Assembly: GCA_007644065.1 (NCBI GenBank)
Contig: VJWN01000042.1
Location: 1-64,000 of the forward strand
Reading direction: 5' to 3'
DNA from: Margaritispora aquatica
Lineage: Eukaryota > Ascomycota > Leotiomycetes > Helotiales > Discinellaceae
Length of the DNA: 64,000 nucleotides
This document shows, in pieces, positions 11,063 through 22,945 of this stretch. The position numbers and the translations under genes were made by a program. Position 1 is the first letter of the stretch, and every line of letters starts with the position of its first letter. A model generated the notes under the pieces. The model was not told the origin of the DNA. It searched no databases and was given only the letters and a program-made list of their open reading frames with translations.

Positions 11063-13420
11063 CGGTGCCCCCAAGACACTTCAGATGACGAGCACCCTCG
11101 TATCCGTATGTTGGAAAGGAAGCTCAACGACCGGGCTGTATTTACTGAAGCAGCATGCAACAACAACCTCCTATGCTGGCTCCACTGAGAGGTTTCCTCT
11201 TTGTCCGATATGTACGATAGTGCATGCCCACACGGCCTACCTAATCAGCTGGGCGACAAAGTGGGTGCAGTAAGGGGGGGTTGGTGCTCCTCCTGTAGCT
11301 GAGAATAACTTCAATTTCTTTTTTGGATCTGCGGCTGTAGACCAAAGTGGGTAGATTCGGAAAAGCTCGCGTCAAGCTGCATGTCGACGGCGAGGAGCAT
11401 CGACAGTGGGTTGCGTGGGCCTCTGGCGCCAACCCAAAGTCAGCCTGGCTAACAAGCTCGAGTCTGAATGGCGAACGGAAACACGCGGATTGCATAGAGG
11501 AAATGCGACCCCACAAAGTTGTGTGGATAATTTTGCAGCAATACATTCGGCATTATAAATTTGATGCTGAGTCGGGATGTCAAACGCTGTGAAGAACCTG
11601 ATGGCCATCTCCGCCAGCTTATGAGTATGAATCTCTGCTTTGGGGCCGAAGAGGGCACCAAGTGGTAGCCGAGCTTGAAAAGGGGCGGTCACGTAATATG
11701 AATTATCAGACGAGTTTGGTATGTCACAACCTTGTCAAGGCAGATTTGATGCCCTTGAGGCCTAGAAGCGCAATGAGAAGGCACGAATCTCCACTCATAA
11801 CTAGTCCTGGTGTGAAGTATCAAAAACAGCGACGCTACCCTCGTTTCGTTATTGATGGGCAGTCCAATAGCTAAACTGGGATAAAGTTATTCTCAGCTGT
11901 AGGCGAAGCACACTATATTAATTTTCTTAGTATCCACACTGTTTCCGAAGATTCTAAATATACCTCGCGCCAGAAAACAGCTTGGCTAGCAAGCTTGAGT
12001 TTGCACAACGATCTGAAGTTATTCTCAACCACCCTAGAAAGTTGGGCAAAGAATGATGGCTGGATATTATTTGGCCCCTGAGTCGGCATATCAGTCGCCA
12101 CTCAAGTGCAGGACTCCACAGCCATTGTCGTAGGATCAGGGGCACAAATAATGCGGCCTAACCCTTGGAGAGAGATAATACCAAGCGGTTATTCAAGGAG
12201 CGAAATCTGAAGAAGTGTGGATCACGAAACTTGGAGGAATTCGGCAAAGGCGGAATACGCAAAGGAAGTGGCCATTGAGGGCTAGAAGAGCTGGTGGCAG
12301 ATGGGCTAGTCGGAGCCCCGAAAATTTCAAGTGGTAAGTTCCAAGGCAGTAGCAATGTTCTGCTCATCTTTTCGGGACGTTGATGCGATTACCTTCGTGC
12401 CTTCGTACTCTTAGCCTGCTAAGAGAAGAAGGGCTTCGAAGACGCGGCACGGTTAAGCTTTCGGCGCAAAAGTTAACCGAGATTGAAAGGGGGGGCTGTC
12501 AGGTGACAGACATCAGTCTGGCAGCACGCCATTTGTTCTAAAGTCTTATCAAGGCAGATTTGAAGCCCTCGAGAGCCTAGTAGGAATGAAAATCCCATCG
12601 CCCCTCTCGGTCATACCGAGGGCAAGCATCAAGGGTAATGATGTTGGGCACTTGAAGCCTTTCGTCTTGCCCACCCTGCTGAGCTGTGGATTCGGTATAA
12701 TGCATATACGACGCCGAAGCTCGAGGAGTCAGAGCTGAGCAGCACTTGCATGCTCAGCATCCCTTGGACCTATTATTCGTGGTGAAGGATCTGGTTTACC
12801 TGCAGGGGACGAGGACTCGATGCGAGTTACCCCTTTGGAGACGGTTCTTCGTCCCGAATAAGGTGGGAGTAACCCTTACCAACTCCATTACCCCTACTAC
12901 AACTTCCACCAACTTGATTTACAAGCAAAAGGGTGGAGCTGGCATACGTACACCAAAGATTGGATCAGTGGACTCAGATGATCATCTACAGCTAGGTAGC
13001 CTATGGATATGTTGGTGGAAAATCTTACAGTATCGAGGCATATATTGGATCGCCACGTACTTAGTCCGCAATTAGAAGGTAACTGGACAGTGGAGGATAT
13101 TAGGATTTTGGTCACACGGCTGAAGTTCCTTGGCCGTAAGTTCAAGGTTCATACTATCCCAGTATATCTGAATTCAGGTATATTCCAGTTGGATAAACCT
13201 TGTGCTGCGTCGGCTCCTCCGAGGGGGACAGCTGAGCTGGACCTGGGCGAGCAGTGGAGGAGTAGAGCAAAGGGAAAGGTTCAGAAAGGGGACTCTTGGC
13301 ACGCGGTTTCCAACAGCATAAAAGCAACGAATCTCCTCCTTATGATACAGCACAGTCTTCTCTTCATCCTCTTTTCTTTTTCCGTCCTTCACCATCTCCA
13401 TTGCGAGTCCAGTCAAAAGC
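11063..13420. other. Long stretch without a supported gene
   Basis: Many short overlapping frames exist on both strands, but none shows a domain, splice pattern or signal I can defend. The frame 13003-13200 ('VEDIRILVTRLKFLG') looks protein-like but has no traceable start or end. Short diverged repeats link 11437-11470 with 11976-12003 ('cagc(c/t)tggct(a)acaag/gcaag') and 11738-11800 with 12549-12605 ('caaggcagatttga'). This suggests decayed segmental copies. Confidence 0.3.
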
Positions 13421-14605
13421 ATGGCTTCAGCTATCCCGTACCAAACGAGCACCTTCACTAGAAGCCCCCCGTCGGAATCCTCTGTCAGGGCAAGTTATCG
13501 ACAAGACTCCATTCAAGTGCTCAAACTGACTTAACAGGCGACAATCGTACCAATAGGTACAGCGACAGAACTAGTTGCAGAACATACCGTCGATGCCTCC
13601 GCAGCTGCCTTGTAAGTTGACGGCATTCATTTTGAATAACTATGCTGGAGTTCACTCGGCTAACAATATTCAGGGCTGCAAATCAAGAGCTTGGGCGAAG
13701 GCCAAATCCAAGCGAAGAAGCGGACCTTACTACTGTGCTCGTAAGTTGTATACACAACTTACGACATTGTATTGGAGTTGATAGATAACTAGGATATTAC
13801 ATATATTGAAGACACCATTCAGATCTCACAATTAAGAGGTGAAAGCGCCCCTTATACCACATCTAATACTGACGGAACCTTTTAGCATTGGAGTCGATAT
13901 TCTCTAGATTGCTTCGGACGTCCTCGGGGGGTTGTGCAATCATACAGGTTGAAACTCTCACATTAATACCTTCTATAATAGTTGGAATTGTGGGTACGTA
14001 GCAGTGCGTCGCTTAGAGCTCTCAGATTTTTGCTCACCTTCTCTACAGAATATTTGAAACAGCAAGTAAAAGCCCAGGATGAGATACAAAGAAAGTTAAT
14101 TACGACTTTGGTTATTTGAACTTACTAACTCTGCTGTAGAACGTATAAACTCAGTCCAAATGGAGAACAGAATCCTACAAGGTTTGTTTCTATGGAAGGG
14201 CTTTTATAAAGTTTACCAAATTGACTTTAGTTTAGAAATGATCTGCAAGTTACAAGGAGACAAAAGAATAATGCAAGGTAATAGGCCTATCTCTATCTAT
14301 ATTTTTTCTTCTGTCCCTAAACACTTTATAGACCATATGAACAGCCTTCATACCACAAACAGGGGATCTTATAGTAAGATTGCTTGTCTATTATCTTAAG
14401 GCTTTATTTACTAACTCTACTAGACGGAAAGAAGGACTATCAGAATAATGCAATCCGGTTGAAGCAGTCGGCAAATTGCGCATTGCAGGACTGGGTTAAG
14501 ACATACGAAGCTGGGTACGAGGCTGAGACGGACGAAGACAGTGAAAGTTTGACGGAAACCAACGGGGAAGGTCCGAGCCGAAAGAGGAAGAGGGTGGAGG
14601 AATGA
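13421..14605 (+). CDS. Intron-rich gene with micro-exons and a GC-AG intron, unknown
   Basis: Ten exons are traceable: 13421..13489, 13538..13611, 13674..13740, 13793..13838, 13886..13947, 14049..14094, 14140..14181, 14236..14277, 14332..14373 and 14424..14605 (TGA). The first intron has a GC donor in the strong context AGG|GCAAGT and ends TTAACAG. Exons 7-10 are joined by phase-1 introns and give a continuous helical, charged peptide with a nuclear-type tail (PSRKRKRVEE). Exons 1-5 are also continuous ('TIVPIGTATELVAEH'). Only the exon 5-6 and 6-7 junctions do not keep frame as drawn, so either one border is wrong or there is a small lesion. No family was recognised. Confidence 0.5.
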
Positions 14606-15112
14606 CCTCGCAGGATTCTTTGCTGGTTCTATGTTTATTCCTAAAAGCTTTTAAATTACTATTGAAATCAGTCCCTGAGATAACTCCTCTCTTAATATAC
14701 ATTTCCCTGGCTATAAAACCTCCTTGGATTTAGTGATCACTATTATTCCTTGAAACGTATATCGACTGCTTATCGGGATTATAATACCTTTCATTATATC
14801 ACAGCCGGTTTCGACAAGAGTGAAGATCAAATGGGAATACACAAGGGAGAGTGTAGATCAATATTGTCCTTCCAACTTATATCCGTCGCAAATACTAGGC
14901 TGACAAAGTCAATTGTTAGAAGACGTTCACCAAGCAAGGAAGAGAGCGAATCTAGTTGCTATTCGAGAAATTTTTATATAAACAATAGTTTGCGAAATAC
15001 TAATATCAATGTTAGTCAAGACCTTAGATATAGCGGCAAAGAAACAACCTGAATAAATCCTATTTCCTGATTTATCCCCTCAAGTATGTATTTTCCGGAA
15101 ACATTCCTGGTG
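14606..15112. other. Intergenic
   Basis: An open frame from 14750 to 15052 begins with TTG and shows no domain, so I do not call it. Nothing else was seen. Confidence 0.3.
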
Positions 15113-15340
15113 TTAAGAAATGCCAGTCGAAGAGTATTGCCCGCGTGTAGATTGACAATCCTCGCTATGATCTAACACAGAACCGGGTGGTTGTTTCTTG
15201 ATACGAGAGTCGAGATGGTGCACGCTTGGTAGAGTGGGAATCACAGAATTTTTGACATCGCGAGTATTGGGTTGGAGTTCATGGGCTTCTGTATACTGCG
15301 ATGCTACTCCCCATAACAAAACTACTAGACAGATACGCAT
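15113..15340 (-). CDS. Small secreted protein, 75 residues
   Basis: From the ATG at 15340 the product opens with a good signal peptide (MRICLVVLLWGVASQYTEA, likely cut before HELQ). A short polar mature part with one cysteine follows. A TATA box (ggtataaata on the minus strand, 15391-15400) lies about 55 bases upstream, which supports this start over the longer frame that runs back through the 16-bp repeats. No homology was recognised. Export is the only safe inference. Confidence 0.55.
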   Translation of the reverse strand: MRICLVVLLWGVASQYTEAHELQPNTRDVKNSVIPTLPSVHHLDSRIKKQPPGSVLDHSEDCQSTRGQYSSTGIS

Positions 15341-15390
15341 AGCGAAACGAGTTTGAAATGACAAGCGAAGTAAAAGAACTCGCACAGATA

Positions 15391-15400
15391 TATTTATACC
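15391..15400 (-). promoter_or_regulatory. TATA box of the small secreted gene
   Basis: ggtataaata read on the minus strand, about 50-60 bases before the ATG at 15340. Confidence 0.5.
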
Positions 15401-15451
15401 CTTCGAATTTTGAGCAAAAAAGAACAGTCTTTCGAAGTCGTCCACGAGCAA

Positions 15452-15531
15452 CCGAATACGCAGGCAGCCGAATACGCAGGCAGCCGAATACGCAGGCAGC
15501 CGAATACGCAGGCAGCCGAATACGCAGGCAG
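15452..15531. repeat. Five perfect 16-bp tandem repeats
   Basis: Unit ccgaatacgcaggcag, five head-to-tail copies, the last followed by a diverged partial copy. It lies about 110 bases upstream of the small secreted gene's start codon. Copy number may vary between strains. Confidence 0.95.
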
Positions 15532-15721
15532 TCAAATTCGTAGGGGATCAAACCTATCATTACAACAGCAATTTTCTAGAACGTTTTACCACCGAAGTAT
15601 TGTGCACAGCTTCCAGCATGACGTATCGCAGCCTAATTTGTTAAATTTCCTCTAAAAAGTGCAGCCAATAAAGAGACACGAAGTGCAAGGCGAAAGAGAA
15701 TTCATTGTTGTAGCTAGTAGG

Positions 15722-16924
15722 TTACCAAACACCATTATCCATATCATCATCTTCATCCTCGGCGTCGGGACGCAGTGCAGCTAAAGCCTTGACAGCGTTT
15801 GATATTTCCACCGAAGCAAAATCTTCTATAGCTTCCTCAACTTGGATAGAGACTTTGTGCCCCAAAAGTTCCTGTGCCTTCTTGTAGAGCTTATTCAGTG
15901 TCAAAAATTCGTCGGCAAGCATAATACAGTCACCAGTAAGCTCCATGATTCTGTTTCTTGCCCATTCAGGCGAGTATGGCGCTTTTCCAAGTATTTGAGA
16001 CTGGAATTCGCGTGATGAATGCATTCCTTGGAGGGCATAGTTGTTTGCCAATTCAAAGATTGGGACTTTACGTGTTTCAAGGGATTGCTGTAGATTTCGT
16101 TGTTCCGCTTGGAGGGTGTTGGATTGCAGTTGCTGTTGGAAATCCCCAGCCTGGCACGTTTGTAAAGCAGTGGTGTTTTGGTTATTGCACTGTTGTGCTT
16201 GGGTTACCATGGCCTGAGTTGGCCTCTTCCTAGGAGCTATTTCAACATCAAAGATTGTTATAGTACCATATTCATCAACCTCCTGAATAACATGATTTCC
16301 ACGACAATGTTTCTTGAGCGATTCAAAAAGCCCCGTTTGATATGGGAAAAGGCCCTAGGAGAAGTCTCCGGCATAGCGAAACTTCACTGGTGTTAGGTCT
16401 GTCAAAATCTCCTCTGCGGCGCACGCGATCCGCCAGACATGCGGGTGCCATTTTTTCACTGGCCCTTCTTGTCCTTCTGATAAATGCTTCATCCAATGAT
16501 AGAATATCCAGATTTTCCATTGACTCAACGAGACCGGGCCATTCATAGACCAAGTCTTATTGAAGCGAACAATATAGTGCTGGGAGACTGGGCCAGGGTA
16601 ATAGGAGGGATCAGGAGGGTTGTAAGTAGCCGCGATATTTCCGACCTGGCAGTCGTTTCCGGCTTCCAAAAGATGGATATAGATGTCGTAGCGCTGGTGT
16701 TGAACGGACCACACGACGCAAAGAAACAATCTTTGCTTATAATACTCCAAAATTGCAGGAACCTGTATGAATACAGCAGATGGAGTATTGAGACCTTGAG
16801 GCTTGATTTTGAATGCTATCTCTCTTGTATTGTACGCCCCTCCTTGGGCATCGGGTCTCCAGGAGAGAGTCATCACGTGGGGTGGGCCTCTCCACGTGAC
16901 AATTACGATATCTTGTGGGGTCAT
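15722..16924 (-). pseudogene. Uncharacterised gene, 400-codon frame with one TAG
   Basis: The frame from the ATG at 16924 to the stop at 15722 is continuous except for one TAG at 16355-16357. Upstream part: 189 codons of mixed alpha/beta character ('IVIVTWRGPPHVMTLSWRP', Trp- and Tyr-rich). Downstream part: 'SLKKHC...VIQEVDEYGTITIFD', a Gln/Asn-rich linker, a helical region and a very acidic C-terminus. A 33-base intron ending at the TAG (GTGAAG...CCTAG) is formally possible but shorter than any secure intron here. Not recognised. Its start codon overlaps the stop of the small frame upstream. Confidence 0.5.
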
Positions 16925-17127
16925 TTTCTTGCTAGTTTGATCAGCTCTGGGAAACTATATCGGTAGGGGAAAACAAACCCGACATCTCCACTCGAATCAT
17001 CATCGGTGGTGTATGTCTCACAGTGTTGCATATGGTCTCCAATAGGAGCTGGTGACAGTAATCTGGGAGTAGGAGGTCCTGGCACCACTGTCGCCGTTTC
17101 TGATATATCATCCTGAAATTCAGTCAT
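16921..17127 (-). CDS. 68-codon frame overlapping the next start (ATGA)
   Basis: The frame runs from the ATG at 17127 to a TGA at 16921-16923. The bases aATGAcc combine this stop with the start codon at 16922-16924 of the downstream frame. The peptide is acidic and proline-rich with no known domain. It may be an upstream regulatory frame, the N-terminus of the same protein separated by a frameshift, or chance. I found no intron that fuses the two frames. Confidence 0.35.
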   Translation of the reverse strand: MTEFQDDISETATVVPGPPTPRLLSPAPIGDHMQHCETYTTDDDSSGDVGFVFPYRYSFPELIKLARK

Positions 17128-17349
17128 CGTTGTTATAAAGGTAAGAATGTAAATTGCTTGGTGTTTAACTATATGAGAAGGCGAAGCTAGGATATATATA
17201 ACAAATTCAACTACGTTTTGATTATGCCCCACAACCAAAATAAGCCCCATAAAATCCAGCCAGTTTACCAGCATCCAGAACAACATAAAAGCGCGGCAAA
17301 ACAGGCCGCACCAGCCAGAAAACCACCCATGGAAAATAAGCCCTAGCCA

Positions 17350-19134
17350 TCAATGTCCGCCTTTGGTTGTTTTCGGTTTTACGACAGTTACTACTGTTAC
17401 TGTCACATCATTCTTTGGTACTACTGTTGTGATTGTCGTCGTTGTTGGGAACAACCATGTAGGCATTTCTGATTTCGTCGTGCTAGAATTTGTCTTGAGT
17501 GCGGAACTCAAAAGACTTGTGGAGTTAATCACAAGTTTCGACTTTGTTGAAAGTGTTGTCTTTGACCATGGTGCTGAAGTGGTATTTAGGCTTGAGCCTA
17601 GAGATGAATGTGTATGTGTAGCTATAGATAGAAGAGATGAATGGAGGTATGCTGTAGAGCTACTCATGATGGTTGTATTTAGAAGCTTTGATACTGGAGA
17701 GTCGGATTGTTTGGCGTAGGTTGTCAAGGTAGGAAGCGAGCAATCCGGTGTAGAAGGCAATGAACAGGATACTGTTGTAGTGATTGTTGTGCTTAGTACA
17801 ACTACAATATCAGACATGCCATCACGTATATTCGTATAGTTCGAATTCTGATATCTTAGCTCATTCGGGGATATTTGGAGGCAAAACAATCCAGCAACAC
17901 TTTCAATCAGACTTTCGTTTCCTGCTTTGTCTGTACTACTGTCCCAGAATATCGCCCCCCCTAAGCCTTGATTCTGAATCCAAAGTCCTTTCTGAACAGC
18001 AACAGCGACAGTATCATAACTAATAATCTCATTTTTGGATGGGTTCCAGCTGTAGCTTGCTCCAATGGTATTATTGTAAATCTCTGTGGTTCCTACCAAC
18101 GGCATCCATTTATATGGCAAAGTAGTGCTTTTTGATTGTGTAAATGGCATACCCATCCCAGTTGTATCTTCAAAAACTCGCCCGTAGACTGGTATGCCGA
18201 GCACGATCTTACCGGTCGAGACGCCACTTGACTTATAATAATCAATTGCATCTTTGGTATTGAAGGGTGTGGAATTGTCCCCTGCTGACATTAGATTTGC
18301 TTGATGGCCAACAATATTGCTCCATCCGCCAGTGTAGTCGTATGCCATTAAGTTCCAAAAATCCAGATATTGATCCATTAAGGCAATTTCTAATATCTTG
18401 TAGTTTGACGGTCCAGCCGGGGCTGCGACTGTAAGCTCAAAATGATATGGCACAGGCAGGGAATTTCCATAAGTATCAAGCGCCTCTCTAATATCTCTAA
18501 GGAGTTCGACGAAATTATTTGCTTCAGTACTGTTTGACGGGTATTCCCAATCGATATCGAAGCCATCAAAGCCCAAATTCTGTAAGAGTGAAAGGGCAGA
18601 GAGAGCAAATAGCGCTCGACCAGACGCGGTTGAAATTGCAGTCGCTATAGATGAAGAGAATGATGCACCTCCAATAGCCAGAAGAACCTTTAGATTTTGA
18701 TTCTTTTTCTTTAGGAGATATAGTTGTTCTAAACATCCGAGAAGTATTCCCGAAGTCGCCGTTTGAGATGCGTTTCTATTCAGATTGATCTCTGTATCTG
18801 CATAGATATCAGATAGGAAACTGAGACCAATTAGCCAGAAACCAGTAAACCAGATCTCGATCATGTACACTTCTCCTGACTCTGCATTGATATTAGCAAA
18901 CGCATAGATTAGATGCGTAAGCTTATCAAAGGGCAGAGACTGTGGTAAGAACGGCGGATTGTTATATATAGCCCTAGTATTTTTTAGATTAGATGGTATT
19001 CTTTGGACGAATTATATATACCAGCTAGGAAAGTATGCTATGTTTCTTTGTTCAGTTGAGCAATTATTTGTTTGTCTTTCAGACGTAAGAGCGTGTGCAA
19101 TTGAAGTAAAAAGCAAAACAAAAGTTAAGTTCAT
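17350..19134 (-). CDS. GH18 chitinase, secreted
   Basis: Exons 19022..19134, 18869..18973 and 17350..18820 (introns of 48 bases, both phase 2) give 562 residues. It has a signal peptide (MNLTFVLLFTSIAHA). The GH18 barrel starts with 'NIAYFPSW' and 'LTHLIYAFANI', then 'KVLLAIGG'. The catalytic motif DGFDIDWE is at about residues 158-165, with Glu165 as the acid. 'NLMAYDYTGGW' and 'GGAIFWDSS' follow. All catalytic Asp/Glu residues are present. The last 150 residues are Ser/Thr-rich, as in cell-wall-associated fungal chitinases, and no carbohydrate-binding module is evident. Splicing removes a Trp/Phe-rich stretch that an unspliced reading would insert. The likely role is hydrolysis of chitin in the wall or outside the cell. 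Confidence 0.88.
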
Positions 19135-19304
19135 TGTTCCGACAAGTATAAGAATACTGGGAGATAAGAGGGAAGTAAAAGAGCCCACAGTGAAATCTAA
19201 GAAACTAAATACATTTTTATAAACACCCATACACGACCTCGATATATGCGAGGCCTTGGAAATCCGCACCCTTGAATGTCTCATGGCCTCGCTTCACGCC
19301 ACCT

Positions 19305-21662
19305 TCAACTTGAGTATGCTCCGGGTAACAGCTTCATGGCACCATTTCTATGCATGATAACGTTGTTAGAGGACATCTCGAAATGTTTTTGATGCTTTTT
19401 CATAGATAGTATCTCGTGTTGAGCAAGACCTAGGTAGTCCTGAGGTATCCATATCACTGGCTTATCCAGTAATCCGCTTTCGGACAATGCTTGAATCCCA
19501 GTGACGTTAGGATGAACCGTGTCTAGCTTTTGACACCTAGCAATATAATTGCCTGAGAGGTATTGAAAGGATAAAGTCACAGGGATAAGAGCGGCTGTCA
19601 CGATACCTTGGGGCACACAAGCTGCCTCATTATCCACGCCTCGCACAGAGAAGAACATCAATGAAACGCAGATCTCCATAAAGTATAACCCGACAAATAA
19701 TTGCTTTACCGCTACAGGGAAGAATTGCCCATGTGCTTTCAGCGGTGGCATACTCAACTTTGCCGGATAGCGACGAAAAGCCGCCCAAAGGCCTGCAAAT
19801 CCTAGTGCACCAATAATCAAGATTATCGGAGCAATGACTGCATAAAAGAGACCTATCGCCATTAGTATGTCGTTCGTGTTCATGATAGAAGACTATACCT
19901 ATACATGCTAGATTCGTCACAACTGGCATAAATGTCGCCCACTCCCTTAGGTGCTGTCTTTCTTGGCGGTCCCGTGCTTCTCGAGGTGTCCGGTCATAGA
20001 TTGGAGAAAGGAAGAGATTAACCAAAGCGCTTGGTTCAAGCAGTATACTACAGATGATAGAAGTAATATTCACGATGATATACGAGAGGAAGTAATTGCT
20101 GGCATTTGGCATTGTTCGTGTTAACAAGGTGGGGATAGATTCTTCAATATTCTTGACCACGGACACTACTGCTTGAATCGTCGCCGATGCTGACGAGACT
20201 AGGAAGATTTGAGTAGCTAAAAACGCAAAGTAGTATTGCTGGATACATTGTTCTGCCTCCTGCCGACTTTGACAGCACCGTAATGTAACGATAAGTCTGA
20301 GGCTAGGCGGAATAAGGGCAGAGACGAGAGAGATAACTGCGGCGGGTAGTATGATGCCTTGAAGGGGTGCAAGAACCAACGTTGGAATGGCATGGAGACT
20401 GCTGACCCAAGAAATCACGTCTGAAAGATAAGTGACTTGGCTTAGACTGATAGGAATAGAAACCGTAAAGATGAGGAGGAGAAGTAGCGTATGGACCACA
20501 GCCGAACGCAAATTCCTCTCAAGGTTACTAAGATGAGTATTCTCCCATATGATTTCCTCTTGTGACGGCGAACGCCTGAGAGACCAGTGCGGCGGCAGTT
20601 TCACATTTCCTACACGCGGGGTTCTGGAGTTGAAGGCTACAAGTGCAGACCTGGTGCTGTACTCGGCGCAGTGGTGACGACCAATCTCGACGCTACATCG
20701 GATAATCTGGGATCGGTAGTATTCGATGGCATCGACCTTTTCTCCAGTCCCAGGGACTAGTATCCTACAATGCCGAGCTGGGGGGCGGATATGTGGTCTC
20801 TCTTGTGCCTTTATAAACCTCCTCCAGCCTAGGCGATCGTGTGGAGATATAGGTGGCTGTATTGGACTTGAACGGTTGGCTCGCCTAAGGAGATTTGTTT
20901 CTGCCTCTTCGAGCTTATGCGAGAATAAGGTCCGTCGCTATATAATATCGTTAAGGTGGACGAAGTTTGGTATCCGTATAACTTCAGAAACCCCGCCTTC
21001 TACAGCTCCAAGGTATTTTTCGACAGATCCAATATCAAGGATACCTTTCGATGTGGTAAGGAGAAATAGCGAGGCGTGACTGTGACTCGCTGTATAATGG
21101 CTACGCCGTATTTTGTGGTACATAGAGACTTCGTGGTGCGTTACGGCGCATACAATAGCAACAATAACAACTGTGAGGATAAGATGTGCCCAGTATCGAT
21201 GGGTTTTATCTGATGCGACATTTGAGAAACCGAAGCGATCTAGTCCACCAACTCCACCTGCCGCGCTCTTGCCGTAGACTGCATTAAGGGGTAGAAGCAC
21301 CGGTGTAACAAGTAGACTCAATATGAAGAATATTCGGAAGAGGGTGTGGATATACCGATCAAAGAAATAGCCTTCTAGATTGCTATCTTTCTGAGGATTG
21401 GGCATCGGGAAGAGGAGCATTCGTGGCCAGCCTGCGGCTGTCTGCCTCCTAATCGCATTATCTAAAGAGTCCCTCGAGCAACAAAGCGGTCAGCACAGCA
21501 CTTTGAACAAGACCAAACGTACTAGATTCTCGGAAGCCGTGGCCTGGCGTATAAGCTAATGATCACTGCGAGTACACCGGTTGTAATGGAGATAGAACAA
21601 GAGGCCAAGAAGCTCACTGCAGAGATGCCGTGCAAATTCGGCTTCTCCTTCGCAAATATCAT
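19305..21662 (-). pseudogene. CSC1/OSCA-like (DUF221) channel gene, interrupted
   Basis: The family is stress-gated, calcium-permeable channels. Exons: 21523..21662 (start ATG 21662, first membrane helix), 19899..21472 and 19305..19852. The layout is conserved: an N-terminal helix, then 'LEGYFFDRYIHTLFRIFF' and further helices. Next is the cytosolic part ending 'KLEEAETNLLRRAN', then the RSN1-type core ('LIPPSLRLIVTLRCC', 'YYFAFLATQIFLVSS'). The frame is broken by TAG at 20938-20940, just before the conserved 'KLEEAE' helix. It is possibly broken again where exons 1 and 2 join, because the split codon reads TA+G. A 45-base intron at 20938 is formally possible but would remove conserved residues. 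Everything else is open for about 740 codons. Confidence 0.72.
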
Positions 21663-21971
21663 GATTGAAAGCACAAGAATGATAGAAAATGTAAGATTTT
21701 AAAGCTGACTATTTATGAACAATTGATCGTGTATTCACCCCCACCCCCCTGCTTTCGACATCCTCTTCACTTGCGAGGTTTGCGCTTGCTTTTGAGGTTA
21801 GGGTTGGCCTTCCTTTTCAAATGAACGATTTCCAAATCAAAAAGGTCAAGCTATTCATCCCATTTCTCCTGATCCTTCATTATAGCGCCTTGGAGACTTA
21901 TACAGATCAGTAGAGCATCAGGTTATTCGGTACTCGAGACTTACTCCTCAAATCGGAGATCACACTCTGTT
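21663..21971. other. Intergenic
   Basis: About 300 bases between two minus-strand genes. There is a C-rich tract at about 21739-21751. No gene was seen. Confidence 0.3.
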
Positions 21972-22608
21972 TTAAGCCTGTTTAATTTTAGTATATGTAA
22001 AGCCCACTCTGCGTCGAGAGACGTACTCATGCATCTTGTATCCTTGATACTTCTTCATATCCTTCATTCTGTAGAGACGTGAGCATGTTATACCTCAGGG
22101 AAACAACAATACATACCTTCCTTTCATCAGAACACACACGTGTGTGATTTCGACGAATACAGTCCTCACATCAGTCGCATCCCTGGAGAGTTAATAAATC
22201 TAAGGAGCCAAGAGACAACACGTACAGGTTTTTCAGATTCTCTAGCGTAGTCTCAATCGCCGTGTCCTGGGCAATTAGATCCGCTGAGATTTCGTCCATA
22301 TAGTCCCTTTTTCCGTTAAGGTGGCCCGACGATGCGTTCGTATCCAAAGTACCAAAATTTGTCTCGGGCGACGAGAAGAAGTTGGTATCAAATAGTGCGA
22401 AGCTAGAAAAGTCCGCTTCAGTCATGTTCGGGACAAATTCTGGATTGTATCCCTCAATAAGAGGGTGCATGCCCGTGCTTCCAAGAGGATGAGAGTCCTC
22501 CTCGCCATAAGGTGACATTAGGTGGCTGTTAGGGTCGACGTGCCAGGCCTGCTCGAAAGCAGCAACGTTGTCGTTGGGCAGTTACGAGAAATCCCAATTC
22601 GAATCCAT
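21972..22608 (-). pseudogene. Small uncharacterised gene with early TAA
   Basis: Exons 22226..22608, 22117..22182 and 21972..22068 join in frame (phases 2 and 2) to 181 codons. The ninth codon is TAA (22582-22584); otherwise the frame is open. Translation could instead start at the in-frame ATG at 22518. The product is acidic and low in complexity, with a basic helical C-terminus ('MKDMKKYQGYKMHEY'). I do not recognise the family. It resembles fungal nuclear proteins in composition only. Confidence 0.5.
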
Positions 22609-22945
22609 TTTGACGTTGTAGAATAATGTAAGAAATCAATATGAACAAGAGAGACAAGTTGATTGAGACGGTCTCTTAAGTAGCAGGGCCTGAGATAAGC
22701 GCCCGTGGCGACATCACCAAGTGTGACAAATTCCGGAATATATTAATCTCGGAAAGTGGAATATTGATATCTGAAGCAGGTCCTCTTTCATCTAGAACGT
22801 ATGACAACTACTAGGGTAGGGAACAAAAAGGCTACTTAAGCCATGGTCCCTCCAGCGGTCCAGATATCCCCCGCCACCTTGACACTTACGCACAAACACT
22901 GCTTCTACCCCACCAGATTGACATTGCACGCTTTTCTCACTAGCA

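Noticed and set aside
11241..12367. Several 60-105-codon frames on both strands
   Set aside because: They overlap each other and have no domain, signal peptide or splice pattern.
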